61,262 bases of DNA from Actinomycetes bacterium (GCA_021790675.1 JAJYGN010000069.1:1-61262), one strand, 5' to 3'. Numbered from the stretch's first letter, positions 17,980 to 27,092 are shown. Notes: generated from the sequence alone by a model not told the origin. Numbers and translations are program-made.

Positions 17980-18878
17980 CGATCGGTGTCCTCGTGATGG
18001 CCTACGGCACGCCCACGACGCGCGACGACGTCGAGCCCTACTACACGCGTATTCGCCACGGCCGACCCCCCACCCCCGAGCTCTTGGCCGACCTCGTGCG
18101 CCGCTACGACGCTATCGGCGGCACATCACCCCTCGCCGAGCGCACGGCGCTCCAGGTCGCGCGACTGGCCGCCACTCTCGACGCGCACCACCCCGGGAAG
18201 TACGTCGTGGTCTTTGGCTCGAAGTACGAGCCGCCCCTGCTCGAAGAGGCCGCGCGCGAGCTGGTCGAGCGCGGCGTCGAACGCGTCATCGGCCTGGTCC
18301 TGGCGCCGCACTCGTCGTCGATGTCAACCGACCAGTACATGGACCGCGCGCGTGCCGCCCTAGGCGAGGACGTCGACTTCACCGCGATCGGCGCGTGGTG
18401 GGACGCCGAGGGGTTCTGCGAACTGATCGGCGAGCGGGTGCTCGCGGCCCTGGCCACGATCCCCCCCGAGCGGCGCGAGACGACCGAGGTGGTCTTCTCG
18501 GCACACTCGCTGCCCGAAAATATCCTCGAGACGGGCGACACCTATCCCGACCAGCTCTCCGAGAGTGCGCGGCGAGCCGCCGACGCCGCCGGCCTCGCCC
18601 ACCACGAGCTCGCCTGGCAGTCGGCGGGACGCACGGGTGACGTGTGGCTCGGGCCGGACATCCTGGTCGTGCTGGCCAATCTCGCCACGCGCGGCGTCAC
18701 CGACGTGGTGTCGTGCCCCATCGGCTTCGTCGCCGATCACCTCGAGGTCCTCTACGACATCGACGTCGACGGCCAGCGCGTGGCGCACGAGGTGGGCGTC
18801 AACCTGGTGCGCACCGCGTCGCTTAACGACGACCCGGACTTCATCGACATCCTCGCGGTGGTTGTGGAGCAAGCGTGA
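17976..18878 (+). CDS. hemH: Ferrochelatase (coproporphyrin type expected)
   Basis: 300 residues, the short form without the extra C-terminal segment of animal enzymes. It inserts ferrous iron into the porphyrin. Conserved features are LVMAYGTP at the start, RYDAIGGTSPL, VLAPHSSSMSTDQYM (active-site region), VFSAHSLPENI with the catalytic histidine, and CPIGFVADHLEVLYDID with the acidic cluster. In actinobacteria this family uses coproporphyrin III (CpfC). That pathway is supported here by the neighbour hemY, but the sequence alone does not prove the substrate. It overlaps hemE and hemY by four bases each. Confidence 0.95.
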   Translation: MTIGVLVMAYGTPTTRDDVEPYYTRIRHGRPPTPELLADLVRRYDAIGGTSPLAERTALQVARLAATLDAHHPGKYVVVFGSKYEPPLLEEAARELVERGVERVIGLVLAPHSSSMSTDQYMDRARAALGEDVDFTAIGAWWDAEGFCELIGERVLAALATIPPERRETTEVVFSAHSLPENILETGDTYPDQLSESARRAADAAGLAHHELAWQSAGRTGDVWLGPDILVVLANLATRGVTDVVSCPIGFVADHLEVLYDIDVDGQRVAHEVGVNLVRTASLNDDPDFIDILAVVVEQA

Positions 18879-20299
18879 GCCGCTCGGTCGTCGTGATCGG
18901 CGGCGGGGTGGCGGGACTGGCTGCCGCCTGGGAGCTCTCCGGCGGCGCGGCGGGCCCCCATGACGCCACGCCGCGCGTCGAGATCATCGAGCCGGGCGAC
19001 ATGGTCGGTGGCACGCTCGCCGTCGCACCCTTCGCCGGTCGCACCATCGACGTGGGCCCCGACGGCTTCCTCGCGCGCCGGCCCGAGGCAATCGAACTCA
19101 TCACCGAGCTCGGCCTAGACAGCGAGCTCGTGCCAATCGGTGCGAGTGGGGCGAGCATCTACCTGCGCGGGGCGCTCCACGAGATCCCACTGGGACTCGC
19201 CCTTGGCGTGCCGACCTCGTACCAGGCGGTCGCCTCGATGGCCGGGCTCACCTGGCGCGCTCGCCTGGCCGCCAAGCGCGACCAGTGGTTCCCCGCGCGA
19301 ATGACGGTGGGCGAGGACATCGCCATCGGCGAGATCGTGCGCACCAAGCTGGGACGCGAGCTCGCCTACCAGTTCATTGAGCCGATGGTCGGCGGCATCC
19401 AAGCCGGGCGAATCGACGAGCTCTCCGCAAGGAGCGTCTTTCCCGCCCTCTACGACGCGGCCCGCGCCGGCGGATCGCTGATGCGTGCCCTCGCCCAGCC
19501 CACGACAACGAGCGCGCCAGCGGCGAGCTCGCCACCCGGCCCCCTCTTCGCCACCCTGCGCGGCGGCATCGGATCGCTGCCCGGTCGTCTCGCCGAAGGA
19601 CTCGTTGCGCGCGGAGTGACGATTCGCACCGCCACCCCGGTCGTGGCTCTACGCGCGACGCCCCGCGGTCCGCGTCGTTACGACGTCGACACCCCCGACA
19701 CGACCACGGCCGCCGACGCCGTCGTTCTCGCCACGCCGGGCGCTGTCACTGGGTCCCTGGTGGGCACGCTCGATCCGGCCCTCGCCGCCCTCGGGGGCGT
19801 GCGCGGGGCGAGCACCGCGATGGTGACCCTCGCGGTGGCGCGCGACGCGCTGCGACTCGACTTTCCCGGCACCGGCGTCCTCGTGCCCCTGGGTACGCCC
19901 TTTCACGGTGACACCATGCTCATCACCGCGGTCACGCTGCTCGAGCGCAAGTGGCCCTACCTCGTCCAGGGTGACGCGATCGTGCGCGTGCACGTAGGCC
20001 GCAGCGACGACACGCGCTTTCGCGCGCTCTCCGACGAGCTGCTCGTCGAGCGCGTGACGCGCGAGCTCGCGACGATCCTGGGCTCCTTCCCCACGCCGAC
20101 CGAGGCCCTGGTGCGCCGCTTCGACGACGCGCTGCCCCAGTACCTCGTTGGCCACGGCTCCCTCGTCGCCGCGGCCAAGGCCGCCGCGGCTCCGCGACAC
20201 CTGGCCCTGGCGGGCAACGCGTACGACGGCGTGGGCATTCCGGCGAGCATCGGCTCAGGTCGGCGTGCGGCCCGCGAGATCCTCGCGAGCCTCGACTAG
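18875..20299 (+). CDS. hemY: Coproporphyrinogen/protoporphyrinogen III oxidase, HemY/CgoX type
   Basis: 474 residues from a GTG that overlaps the hemH stop (GTGA). The N-terminal FAD-binding motif is VVVIGGGVAGLAAAWELSG, and the C-terminal FAD contact is LALAGNAYDGVGIPASIGSG. DVGPDGFLARRPEAI and FIEPMVGGIQAG are typical of the oxygen-dependent porphyrinogen oxidase family. It uses O2 to oxidise the porphyrinogen. Grouping with hemE and hemH is the standard arrangement of the coproporphyrin-dependent branch. The last enzyme of that branch, ChdC (HemQ), is not in the window. Confidence 0.95.
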   Translation: MSRSVVVIGGGVAGLAAAWELSGGAAGPHDATPRVEIIEPGDMVGGTLAVAPFAGRTIDVGPDGFLARRPEAIELITELGLDSELVPIGASGASIYLRGALHEIPLGLALGVPTSYQAVASMAGLTWRARLAAKRDQWFPARMTVGEDIAIGEIVRTKLGRELAYQFIEPMVGGIQAGRIDELSARSVFPALYDAARAGGSLMRALAQPTTTSAPAASSPPGPLFATLRGGIGSLPGRLAEGLVARGVTIRTATPVVALRATPRGPRRYDVDTPDTTTAADAVVLATPGAVTGSLVGTLDPALAALGGVRGASTAMVTLAVARDALRLDFPGTGVLVPLGTPFHGDTMLITAVTLLERKWPYLVQGDAIVRVHVGRSDDTRFRALSDELLVERVTRELATILGSFPTPTEALVRRFDDALPQYLVGHGSLVAAAKAAAAPRHLALAGNAYDGVGIPASIGSGRRAAREILASLD

Positions 20300-20301
20300 C
20301 A

Positions 20302-20317
20302 CGCCGCCAGCGCGGCG
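20302..20317. terminator. Candidate stem-loop after hemY
   Basis: CGCCGC and GCGGCG form a 6-bp stem around CAGC, three bases after the hemY stop, in the gap between convergent genes. No T-run follows on either strand, so the terminator call is weak. Confidence 0.35.
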
Positions 20318-20346
20318 CCTCGACATCGCAACACCATACGACACGG

Positions 20347-20832
20347 TCACTGGTAGTAGCCGGAGTGGATGTAGATGCACGGCACGCCCTCGGCGACGTA
20401 CATCGCGTGGTTCTTGGGGTCGTCGTCGAGGGCCAGTCGCACGTCGAGGCCGTGGGCAGTGAGATCCCTCACCGCAGCCCGCTTGAAGTCGTCGACCCCC
20501 GAGTAGTCCCCGTACTCGCGCATGATCAGCAGGTCCCAGCGCAGCGAGTAGCGCTCCAGCCAGGCCAGAGTATGGGGACGCACCCGTCGGGGCCGGCCCG
20601 TCAACAAGACGATCGTCAGGTCCTCGTCGAGCAGTTCGAGAAGCCGTTCGATCTCGGCGATGACGGGATCGTCGCCGCAGGCGTCAAAGAAGCTGCGCCA
20701 GTCGCCCCAGTCGAGGTAGTGCTGGCGTCCAGCGGCGTCGGCCAGCACGCCGTCGATGTCAAAGATGACGGCCGGGCCGCGCCGCGCGCCGTCGCGCCAA
20801 TACCAGTTCTCGCCGAGTTCGTCGTCAGTCAT
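20347..20832 (-). CDS. HAD-superfamily phosphatase, polynucleotide-kinase-3'-phosphatase-like
   Basis: 161 residues. The four HAD motifs are visible: FDIDGVLAD (nucleophile and acid aspartates), LLTGRP (motif II threonine), the lysine in DDFKRAAV, and LALDDDPKN (acidic motif IV). The order and short cap region (YLDWGDWRSFFDACGDD) resemble the phosphatase domain of PseT-type polynucleotide kinases and other small class III HADs. It is a cytosolic enzyme; the substrate is unknown. It is divergent from the large membrane fusion gene, with only 42 bases between the starts, and convergent with hemY. Confidence 0.8.
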   Translation of the reverse strand: MTDDELGENWYWRDGARRGPAVIFDIDGVLADAAGRQHYLDWGDWRSFFDACGDDPVIAEIERLLELLDEDLTIVLLTGRPRRVRPHTLAWLERYSLRWDLLIMREYGDYSGVDDFKRAAVRDLTAHGLDVRLALDDDPKNHAMYVAEGVPCIYIHSGYYQ

Positions 20833-20874
20833 CAGCGGCTCTCCACTCCAGCCACATCTGAGAGACTAGGCGCC

Positions 20875-23865
20875 GTGGGAACGAGCGAACGTCTGACGGT
20901 GCCGATCCCCTTCGGACACCACGTCTATGTCGTGAGCGATCTGTCGATCTCGCCCGACTCGCGCCCCGAGAGCCGCCCGCTGCGCGAGTTCGTCGACCTG
21001 CTGGGCGACATCGACGACGCGGCCGTCGTCGTCATCGCCGGCAACCTCTTCGAGCCGGGTAACGCCGATCCCGCGGCCTACGTGGCCGCGACGTGGGAGC
21101 GCCTGGGCGCGCTCGCCGAAGCCCTGCGCGACTTCGCCGCAGCCGACGAGCACCAGCTCTACGTCCTGCCCGGCAGCCACGACGCCAGCTTCCTCGACCA
21201 CCCCGCGGTCGAGCGCTCCCTTCGAGCGCTCGGGGTGACACTGGCTCACGATCTCATCTTGCACGTCGCGACAGCCAACGGCGTGCGTGACCTCGCGGTC
21301 GCCGCAGGACACTGCGACGTCGACGTCTCGCGCGCCGACGAGGACGAGCGACGCGACGCGCGTTGCCTCGAGGATCCGCCGGCTCTCGAGCGCTTCGCCG
21401 CGAGTCGCGTGCTCTATCGCCGACTGGCTGGCTGGGTCTGGCTGCCCATCGTGGCCATGGCCGCGATCGACCTGACCGGTTCGGCGCTCAGCGTCATCGA
21501 CCACTTTTCGCGCCACCGCCTGCATCTGCACGTGCACCCGCCCAGCACGGGCGACTTCTGGGCGAACCTGGTGATCGCCTTTGTGGTCATCGCCATTGTG
21601 GAGGGCCTGGTCGCGGGGGTCGCCGGACTGATCGTGCGGCGCCGATTCAGCGCGCACGCGCGCGACGCGTCCCCGGCGATGGCCGAACCGCTCTCGATCA
21701 CCTTCGTCGAAGGCGTCGACGCCCTCGAGGTCGCCCGGCGCGTCGCCGAGCGCGGCGGTGCCGGAGCCGTCATCGGCGGCACCGCCCGGCCAGCGCTCGC
21801 GTTCTTAGACCGCGGCGTGTGCGCCGCGCCCGGTCCGAGCCGCACCGTGGTGGTAGAGCGGCGCGGCCGCCTGGGTCTGCCGCCGGTGTTCACGCGCTGC
21901 GAGCGCCTCGGCGTCGTCGAGATCGAAGCTGCCTCGACCGTCGTGGTTCGTCTCATCGCCGGCGAGACGCCGCGACGCGGCGCCACGATGCTCGAGCGGC
22001 TCGTCGGCGGCACGCCGGTCCAGCCGAGCGTCGCCGAGGCGACGACCACCGTGGGCTCGTGGCCCGGGGGCGATCCCTACCCGATCGCCATTGACCGCCT
22101 GGCCGCCCAACGCCGGCAGCGCTCCGTGCGTCGCGTGGCGAGCGGCCTGCTCTTCGCCGACGGGCTGGTCAACGTGATCGTGACCGCAATGCCGCCGCTG
22201 CGCAGCCGCCTACACCTCGTGCTCTCGGTGCTGCCCCTCGGCGTCGCCAAATCGGCCGCCGCAATCACCGCGGTCGCGGGCATCGGCATGATCATGATGG
22301 CCCGCGCCATGCGCCGCGGCCAACGACGCGCGTGGCTGCTCGGAGTCGGCGCTCTCTCGGTGACGACCCTCGCGCACCTGGCGCGCGACGGCAGTCTCGC
22401 GTCGTCCCTGCTCGCGGTGGTGATCCTGACGTTCCTGATCGTCGAGCGCGATCACTTCCAGGCGACGACGGATCGCTCGAGCCTGGCGACCGCACTGCCG
22501 CGTCTCGCCCTGATCGGCGCGGCGTCGGTGTTCGCGGCCTCCCTGGGCATCGAGGCCTCGGCCCGCCATCAGCTACCCAGTTACGGCGTCGTCCTGATGG
22601 CCTGCGTCGAACGCCTCGTGGGCCAAACGTCGATCAACCTGCCCGACCGGGTGGGCGACTTCATCAACCCGACGCTGCTCGCGGTGGGTCTGTCGCTCAT
22701 CATCTCGGCGCTCTATCTCATCACGCGCCCCGTGGTCGACCGACGACTGTCCGAGAAGGGGTCATCGGCCGAGCGTCGCCTGGCCGAGCTGCGCGCGAGA
22801 GAGATCGTGCGCCGCCACGGCCGCGGCACCCTCGACTACTTCGCACTGCGCGACGACAAGCAGTTTTTCTTCTTCCGCGACTCGCTCGTGGCCTACGCCG
22901 TCTACGGCGGCGTTGCCCTGATCTCACCCGATCCGATCGGGCCGATCGCCGAGCGCAGCGAGGCCTTCAGCGCATTTCGCGCCTACGCCGACGCGCGGGG
23001 CTGGACCATCGGCGTGGTCGGCGCGGGCGAGGAGTGGCTCTCGCTCTATCACGCGGCCGGTCTGCACTACCTCTACGTCGGCGACGAGGCGATCGTGGAC
23101 TGCACGACCTTCAGCCTCGAGGGCGGCAAGATGAAGAGCCTGCGCCAGGCGGTGTCGCGCCTCGAGCGCAAGGGCTACACGGTTGAGTTCCTCGACCCCA
23201 GCGAGATCGATCCATCGCGCGTGCCCGACCTGCTCGAACTGATCTCGATGCTGCGTCGCGGAGAGGGCGAGCGCGGGTTCTCGATGATGCTCGGGCGGCT
23301 CTTCAACCCGCGCGACAAGGGTCTGCTGCTCACCGTCGTGCACGGCCCCGACCACAAGCCCGCGGCGGTCTGTCAGTTCGTGCCCTCGCCGGCGATCCAG
23401 GGTTACTCACTCGATCTCATGCGCCGCGATCCCGGCGAGCACCCCAACGGCTTGATCGACTACGCGCTCTGCTCGACGATCGCGCATCTGAAAGAAACCG
23501 GCGGGCGGGGACTCAGCCTCAACTTCGCCGCGTTTCGCAACGTCCTCGACGGCGAGCGCGGCGAGGGGACGTTCACGCGCGTCGAACGCTGGGCGCTCAA
23601 GCGCCTCTCGGGGATCCTGCCGCTCGAGACCCTCTGGAGCTTCAACGCGAAGTACTACCCCACCTGGCTGCCGCGCTACCTGGTCTATCCCGCGGTCGAG
23701 AGCTTCGTGCCGGTGGTGGCGGCGGTGCTGCGCGCCGAGAGCCTGACCGAGATCCCCATGATCGGTCGCCTGCTCGCCAACGACCCCGCGAACCGTCCGG
23801 CGACCGTTGTGCCCCCCGAGGTGCTCGCGGCCGCACGAGACGAGACCAAACCGACCCCTTCGTAG
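20875..23865 (+). CDS. Membrane protein fusing a degenerate metallophosphoesterase-like domain to an MprF-type (DUF2156) aminoacyltransferase-like domain
   Basis: 996 residues if GTG 20875 is the start; there is no clear ribosome-binding site, so the start is uncertain. Residues 1-215 follow the calcineurin-phosphoesterase layout but with altered ligands: SDLS at 21-24 instead of DxH, GN at 56-57 instead of GD, and GSHD at 100-103 instead of GNHD. Two hydrophobic blocks follow, one around residues 190-260 and a multi-helix region around 415-620. The C-terminal part, from about 635, matches the DUF2156 domain of phosphatidylglycerol lysyltransferases (FFFFRDSLVAYAVYGGVALISPDPIGP, then SLEGGKMKSLRQAVSRLERKGY). 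In MprF/LysX this domain moves an amino acid from tRNA to a lipid. The combination is unusual; whether the N-terminal domain is active is doubtful. Confidence 0.8.
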   Translation: MGTSERLTVPIPFGHHVYVVSDLSISPDSRPESRPLREFVDLLGDIDDAAVVVIAGNLFEPGNADPAAYVAATWERLGALAEALRDFAAADEHQLYVLPGSHDASFLDHPAVERSLRALGVTLAHDLILHVATANGVRDLAVAAGHCDVDVSRADEDERRDARCLEDPPALERFAASRVLYRRLAGWVWLPIVAMAAIDLTGSALSVIDHFSRHRLHLHVHPPSTGDFWANLVIAFVVIAIVEGLVAGVAGLIVRRRFSAHARDASPAMAEPLSITFVEGVDALEVARRVAERGGAGAVIGGTARPALAFLDRGVCAAPGPSRTVVVERRGRLGLPPVFTRCERLGVVEIEAASTVVVRLIAGETPRRGATMLERLVGGTPVQPSVAEATTTVGSWPGGDPYPIAIDRLAAQRRQRSVRRVASGLLFADGLVNVIVTAMPPLRSRLHLVLSVLPLGVAKSAAAITAVAGIGMIMMARAMRRGQRRAWLLGVGALSVTTLAHLARDGSLASSLLAVVILTFLIVERDHFQATTDRSSLATALPRLALIGAASVFAASLGIEASARHQLPSYGVVLMACVERLVGQTSINLPDRVGDFINPTLLAVGLSLIISALYLITRPVVDRRLSEKGSSAERRLAELRAREIVRRHGRGTLDYFALRDDKQFFFFRDSLVAYAVYGGVALISPDPIGPIAERSEAFSAFRAYADARGWTIGVVGAGEEWLSLYHAAGLHYLYVGDEAIVDCTTFSLEGGKMKSLRQAVSRLERKGYTVEFLDPSEIDPSRVPDLLELISMLRRGEGERGFSMMLGRLFNPRDKGLLLTVVHGPDHKPAAVCQFVPSPAIQGYSLDLMRRDPGEHPNGLIDYALCSTIAHLKETGGRGLSLNFAAFRNVLDGERGEGTFTRVERWALKRLSGILPLETLWSFNAKYYPTWLPRYLVYPAVESFVPVVAAVLRAESLTEIPMIGRLLANDPANRPATVVPPEVLAAARDETKPTPS

Positions 23866-23868
23866 ACT
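23863..23868 (+). promoter_or_regulatory. -10 element of a probable leaderless start (diguanylate cyclase)
   Basis: TAGACT (TANNNT) is followed by exactly six bases and then the ATG at 23875, with no ribosome-binding site. That is the spacing expected when transcription starts on the start codon. It overlaps the end of the upstream gene. Confidence 0.45.
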
Positions 23869-23874
23869 CCGATC

Positions 23875-24690
23875 ATGGCGTCCCGTTTCTGGCTGATCGC
23901 AACGGCGATCTGGACCGCGGGCATCGTCGAAGTCGACAGCATCATCCACGACCACCGGGTCCTTCCAATCCTGGTCGTCGTGCCCGTGATCGCGCTGGCC
24001 ACTCGGTTCACTCCGCGGGTGGTGGTGGCGGTCGGAGCGCTCGACCTCGTCATTGCGACGGTCATCGGCTTCGTGGACCCGAACGTCGGCGCGGCGCGGC
24101 TGCTATCGACCGCGATCGCGATCACTCTCATCCTCGGGCTCGCCGCGTGGGTCTCGACGCTGCGCGCCCGACTCGAGGATGCCCTCGCGCTCGCTCGCGA
24201 GGAGGCGGCCAGCGACGAGCTCACCGGCCTCGACAACCGCCGCGCGATCGACCGCGCGGCCGGACGTCTCGTCGACGGCAACGAGGTCGTCACCGTCGTG
24301 ATGGCCGACCTCGACTACTTCAAGCGCGTCAACGACCTCCACGGCCACGCCGTCGGCGACGAGGTGCTCGTCGAGGTCGGACGACGGCTGCGTACGAGTG
24401 TGCGCGCCGATGACTTGGTCGGCCGCTATGGCGGCGAGGAGTTTCTCATCATCTTGCGCGGTGACGAGGCCGGCACCGCCGAGATCGTCGAGCGCGTGCT
24501 CATGAGCCTTCGCACGTCGCCGGTCGATACCTCGGCGGGGCCGATCGAGGTGCGCGCCTCGCTCGGCGTGTCGATCGTCACGGACGATGGCCTCGCCCAA
24601 GCAATTCGCAACGCGGACCGCGCGCTCTATGAGTCCAAGCGATCAGGACGAGATCGCGCGACTACCTGGTCGAGTGCGACGCAACCCTGA
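23875..24690 (+). CDS. Membrane diguanylate cyclase (GGDEF)
   Basis: 271 residues. The first 95 residues hold three or four hydrophobic helices; the GGDEF domain starts at about 110 (DELTGLDNRRAID). The active site is GGEEF at 186-190, so the cyclase is predicted active in making c-di-GMP from two GTP. An inhibitory I-site RADD lies at 177-180, five residues before GGEEF, so product feedback is expected. No EAL domain is present. It lies nine bases after the MprF-like fusion gene. The ATG has no ribosome-binding site but has a -10-like TAGACT at the leaderless distance. Confidence 0.92.
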   Translation: MASRFWLIATAIWTAGIVEVDSIIHDHRVLPILVVVPVIALATRFTPRVVVAVGALDLVIATVIGFVDPNVGAARLLSTAIAITLILGLAAWVSTLRARLEDALALAREEAASDELTGLDNRRAIDRAAGRLVDGNEVVTVVMADLDYFKRVNDLHGHAVGDEVLVEVGRRLRTSVRADDLVGRYGGEEFLIILRGDEAGTAEIVERVLMSLRTSPVDTSAGPIEVRASLGVSIVTDDGLAQAIRNADRALYESKRSGRDRATTWSSATQP

Positions 24691-24692
24691 AC

Positions 24693-24725
24693 GCTCTCGC
24701 GCCGTCCGATTCGCGACGCGAGAGC
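24693..24725. terminator. Candidate bidirectional terminator
   Basis: GCTCTCGCG (24693-24701) and CGCGAGAGC (24717-24725) form a perfect 9-bp stem with a 15-base loop. It lies exactly in the gap between the convergent diguanylate cyclase and ATP-grasp genes. There is no T-run. Confidence 0.5.
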
Positions 24726-24741
24726 CGTCATCACCGCGACG

Positions 24742-25626
24742 CTACGAAACGCTAACCGCGATGGCCCGGCGCACAATGGCGGCCGCGAGCTTCGCCGCGG
24801 CCGCGCCGTCGTAGCGAAGGAACAGCGACGGCTCGACGAGTTCGAGCTCCATCACCGCCCAGCCCGACTCAGTAGCGACAACGTCAACACGCCCGTAAGT
24901 GAGAGCCGGCACAAGGGCGTCGACGGCGCTGGTAGCCAGCTCGGCCTCGACCTCGGCCAGGACCCCCTCGGCCAGGGCGCGCGCGCTCGCCGGCGCGCTC
25001 GCCACCGACATTCGCTTCTCACGGTAGAGGCGATCGCGCGTGGAAGCCGGCTCGTTGAGCATCGCGGCCTTGTTCATGGCGTGGCTGAACTCACCGCCGA
25101 TGAAGATGAGGGCGGTCTCTCCGACCTCGTCAACGCTTCCCACGTAGGGCTGGATCAAGACATCGCGTCCGCGCGCGTGCAGCGAGGCCACGTGGGCAGC
25201 CGCGCGCTCGAGCTCGTCGGCGCGGTAGCGATCGGCGTCGATCGATCCCGCCCCGACGCAGGGCTTAACGACGAAGTCACCCGAGGGAAAGTCCGGCTCC
25301 TCGCCGACGGCCGCCACGCGCGAGGCCACCACGGCGTAGCCCCGAGCGGCCAGGTCGAACAGGTAGTGCTTATCCGAGGAGTACTCGAGGACGCGATACG
25401 GGTTCGCCAGGCGCGACACCGACCTCGCCCAGGTAAGGAACTCGTCACGGCGACTCGCGTAGTCCCACGTCGAGCGCACCACCGTGAGCTCGAAGTCCTC
25501 CCAGTCGACGCGAGGGTCGTCCCAGACGCACAGCTCGCCCGACACCCCGAGGTCGGCCAGGGCCGCGACCAGGAGGTCCGAGTCGGGGTCGACCTCGCTC
25601 GCGCAGGTCGCGACGGCGACTCTCAC
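24742..25626 (-). CDS. ATP-grasp ligase, unassigned substrate
   Basis: 294 residues from a GTG overlapping the nuoN stop (GTGA). ATP-grasp features are visible: FVVKPCVGAGS with the ATP-binding lysine and flexible loop, DVLIQPYV, ALIFIGGEFSHAMNK, and the metal-binding acidic segment AVMELELVEPS near the C-terminus. The N-terminal domain (VVRSTWDYASRRDEF) is the pre-ATP-grasp fold of the RimK/glutathione-synthetase-like group. Such enzymes form an amide or peptide bond from a carboxylate and an amine with ATP. It is the last gene of the nuo operon, but no complex I role is known for the family. The substrate cannot be told from the sequence. Confidence 0.8.
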   Translation of the reverse strand: MRVAVATCASEVDPDSDLLVAALADLGVSGELCVWDDPRVDWEDFELTVVRSTWDYASRRDEFLTWARSVSRLANPYRVLEYSSDKHYLFDLAARGYAVVASRVAAVGEEPDFPSGDFVVKPCVGAGSIDADRYRADELERAAAHVASLHARGRDVLIQPYVGSVDEVGETALIFIGGEFSHAMNKAAMLNEPASTRDRLYREKRMSVASAPASARALAEGVLAEVEAELATSAVDALVPALTYGRVDVVATESGWAVMELELVEPSLFLRYDGAAAAKLAAAIVRRAIAVSVS

Positions 25627-27092
25627 GGGGTGAAGAGCAGCGTCGCGTGATTGGCCAGGCTCGCGAGCGGACCGGGCCACACGCCAAAGACCAGGGTCAG
25701 CGCGACGCCGAGGAAGATGACCAGCGCGCTGGCGCGCGGCACCGCCACGCGGTCGAGCTCGACGGGCTCGTCGGCGTAGAGGGCGAGCACCCAGCGCAGG
25801 TAGAAGAACGCGGCGATCGCCGCGGCGAGCAGTGAGATCAGCGCGATCGCGCCGCCGCCCGCGTCGACCGCGGCGGCCAGCACCGCGAACTTGGCGTAGA
25901 AGCCGGTGGTGAGAGGAACCCCGAGCTGGCTGAGCAGCAAGACGGCGAATGCGGCGCCGAGCAGCGGCTGGCGCCGGGCGAGGCCGCGGTAGCGGTCGAT
26001 CGAGTGGGCCTCGTCGGCTGGGGCGCCCACCAGGGTCACCACCGCGAAGGTGGCCACGACGACCGGGGCGTAGGCCATAAGGTAGAAGAGCGTCGCCGCG
26101 TTGCCGCGCGTCGTCGCCGCCCAGACTCCGAGGAGGATGAAGCCGGCGTGGTTGATCGAGGAGTAGGCGAGCATGCGCTTGGCGTTGCGCTGGATCAGCG
26201 CCATCGACGCGCCGAGCAGGGTGGTGAGAGCCACCAGCACCCAGAGGATCGGGCGCCAGGTGTCCATCTGCGTGCCTAGCGCCGAGACGATTACGCGCAA
26301 CAAGGCGGCGAAGGCGCCGATCTTGACGATCGAGGCCATGTAGCCGGTCACCGGTGTCGGCGCGCCCTCGTAGACGTCGGGCGACCACAGGTGGAACGGC
26401 ACGGCCGCCACCTTGAAGGCGAATCCCACCAGCAGCAGCGCGCCGCCGGCCCAGAGCAGTCCGGGGTGCAGCAGCACGTTGCCGGCGAGGAAGTACGAGA
26501 TCGCCGAGACGTTGGTCGTGCCCGTCGCCCCGTAGGTCAGCGCCGCGCCGTAGATGAAGATCGCCGAGGCGAAGCCGCCCAGCAGGAAGTACTTGAGAGC
26601 CGCCTCGCTGCTCTTCCCGCGGTGTCGGTCGAGGGCCGCCAGCACGTAGAGCCCGATCGAGAGGATCTCGAGGCCCAAGAAGATGACGATGAGGTCGTTC
26701 GCCTGGACCATCACGAGCGCGCCGGCGCTCGCGGCCAGGGCCAGCACGTGGAACTGCGTGCCGACGACCGAGCCGTGGGCCAGCCAGTCGTGGGCGACCA
26801 GGGTCGCCATGATGAGGGCCACCGCCAGGGTCCCCGTCGCGACGACCGAGAAGCCGTCCAGGGCCACCGCGTGGTCGATGGTGGTCGTCGCGCCGTGTCC
26901 GGCGACGTAGGACCACTGCACAAAGGAGGTCGCCAGCGCAGCCAGGCCGGCGAGCACGCTGATCGACGTCGACACCTTGGTCGCGAGTCCCCCCCGCACG
27001 AGCGCGGTGAGGATCAACAGCAGCACCGAGGTCCCGAGCAGGATGGCGACCGGCAGGATCGCCAGGTAGTTGATGGAGGGCATCAGGCTCAC
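25623..27092 (-). CDS. nuoN: NADH-quinone oxidoreductase subunit N
   Basis: 489 residues of almost continuous hydrophobic helices, an antiporter-like proton channel subunit of complex I. Diagnostic segments are GSFASAIF-type glycine helices (LGGFASAIFIYGAALTYG) and the conserved lysine helix AFKVAAVPFHLWSPDVYEGAPTPVT. It is the last structural gene in nuoA-nuoN. The GTG start overlaps the nuoM stop; ATG 27083 is an alternative. The downstream ATP-grasp gene overlaps by four bases. Confidence 0.95.
   Translation of the reverse strand: MSLMPSINYLAILPVAILLGTSVLLLILTALVRGGLATKVSTSISVLAGLAALATSFVQWSYVAGHGATTTIDHAVALDGFSVVATGTLAVALIMATLVAHDWLAHGSVVGTQFHVLALAASAGALVMVQANDLIVIFLGLEILSIGLYVLAALDRHRGKSSEAALKYFLLGGFASAIFIYGAALTYGATGTTNVSAISYFLAGNVLLHPGLLWAGGALLLVGFAFKVAAVPFHLWSPDVYEGAPTPVTGYMASIVKIGAFAALLRVIVSALGTQMDTWRPILWVLVALTTLLGASMALIQRNAKRMLAYSSINHAGFILLGVWAATTRGNAATLFYLMAYAPVVVATFAVVTLVGAPADEAHSIDRYRGLARRQPLLGAAFAVLLLSQLGVPLTTGFYAKFAVLAAAVDAGGGAIALISLLAAAIAAFFYLRWVLALYADEPVELDRVAVPRASALVIFLGVALTLVFGVWPGPLASLANHATLLFTP

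Noticed and set aside
20365..20874. N-terminal extension of the fusion gene frame
   Set aside because: It would run antisense through the HAD gene, which has all four HAD motifs. The start was placed at 20875.
25627..26916. Upstream extension of the ATP-grasp frame
   Set aside because: It lies inside nuoN in another phase and is arginine- and glycine-rich without motifs.
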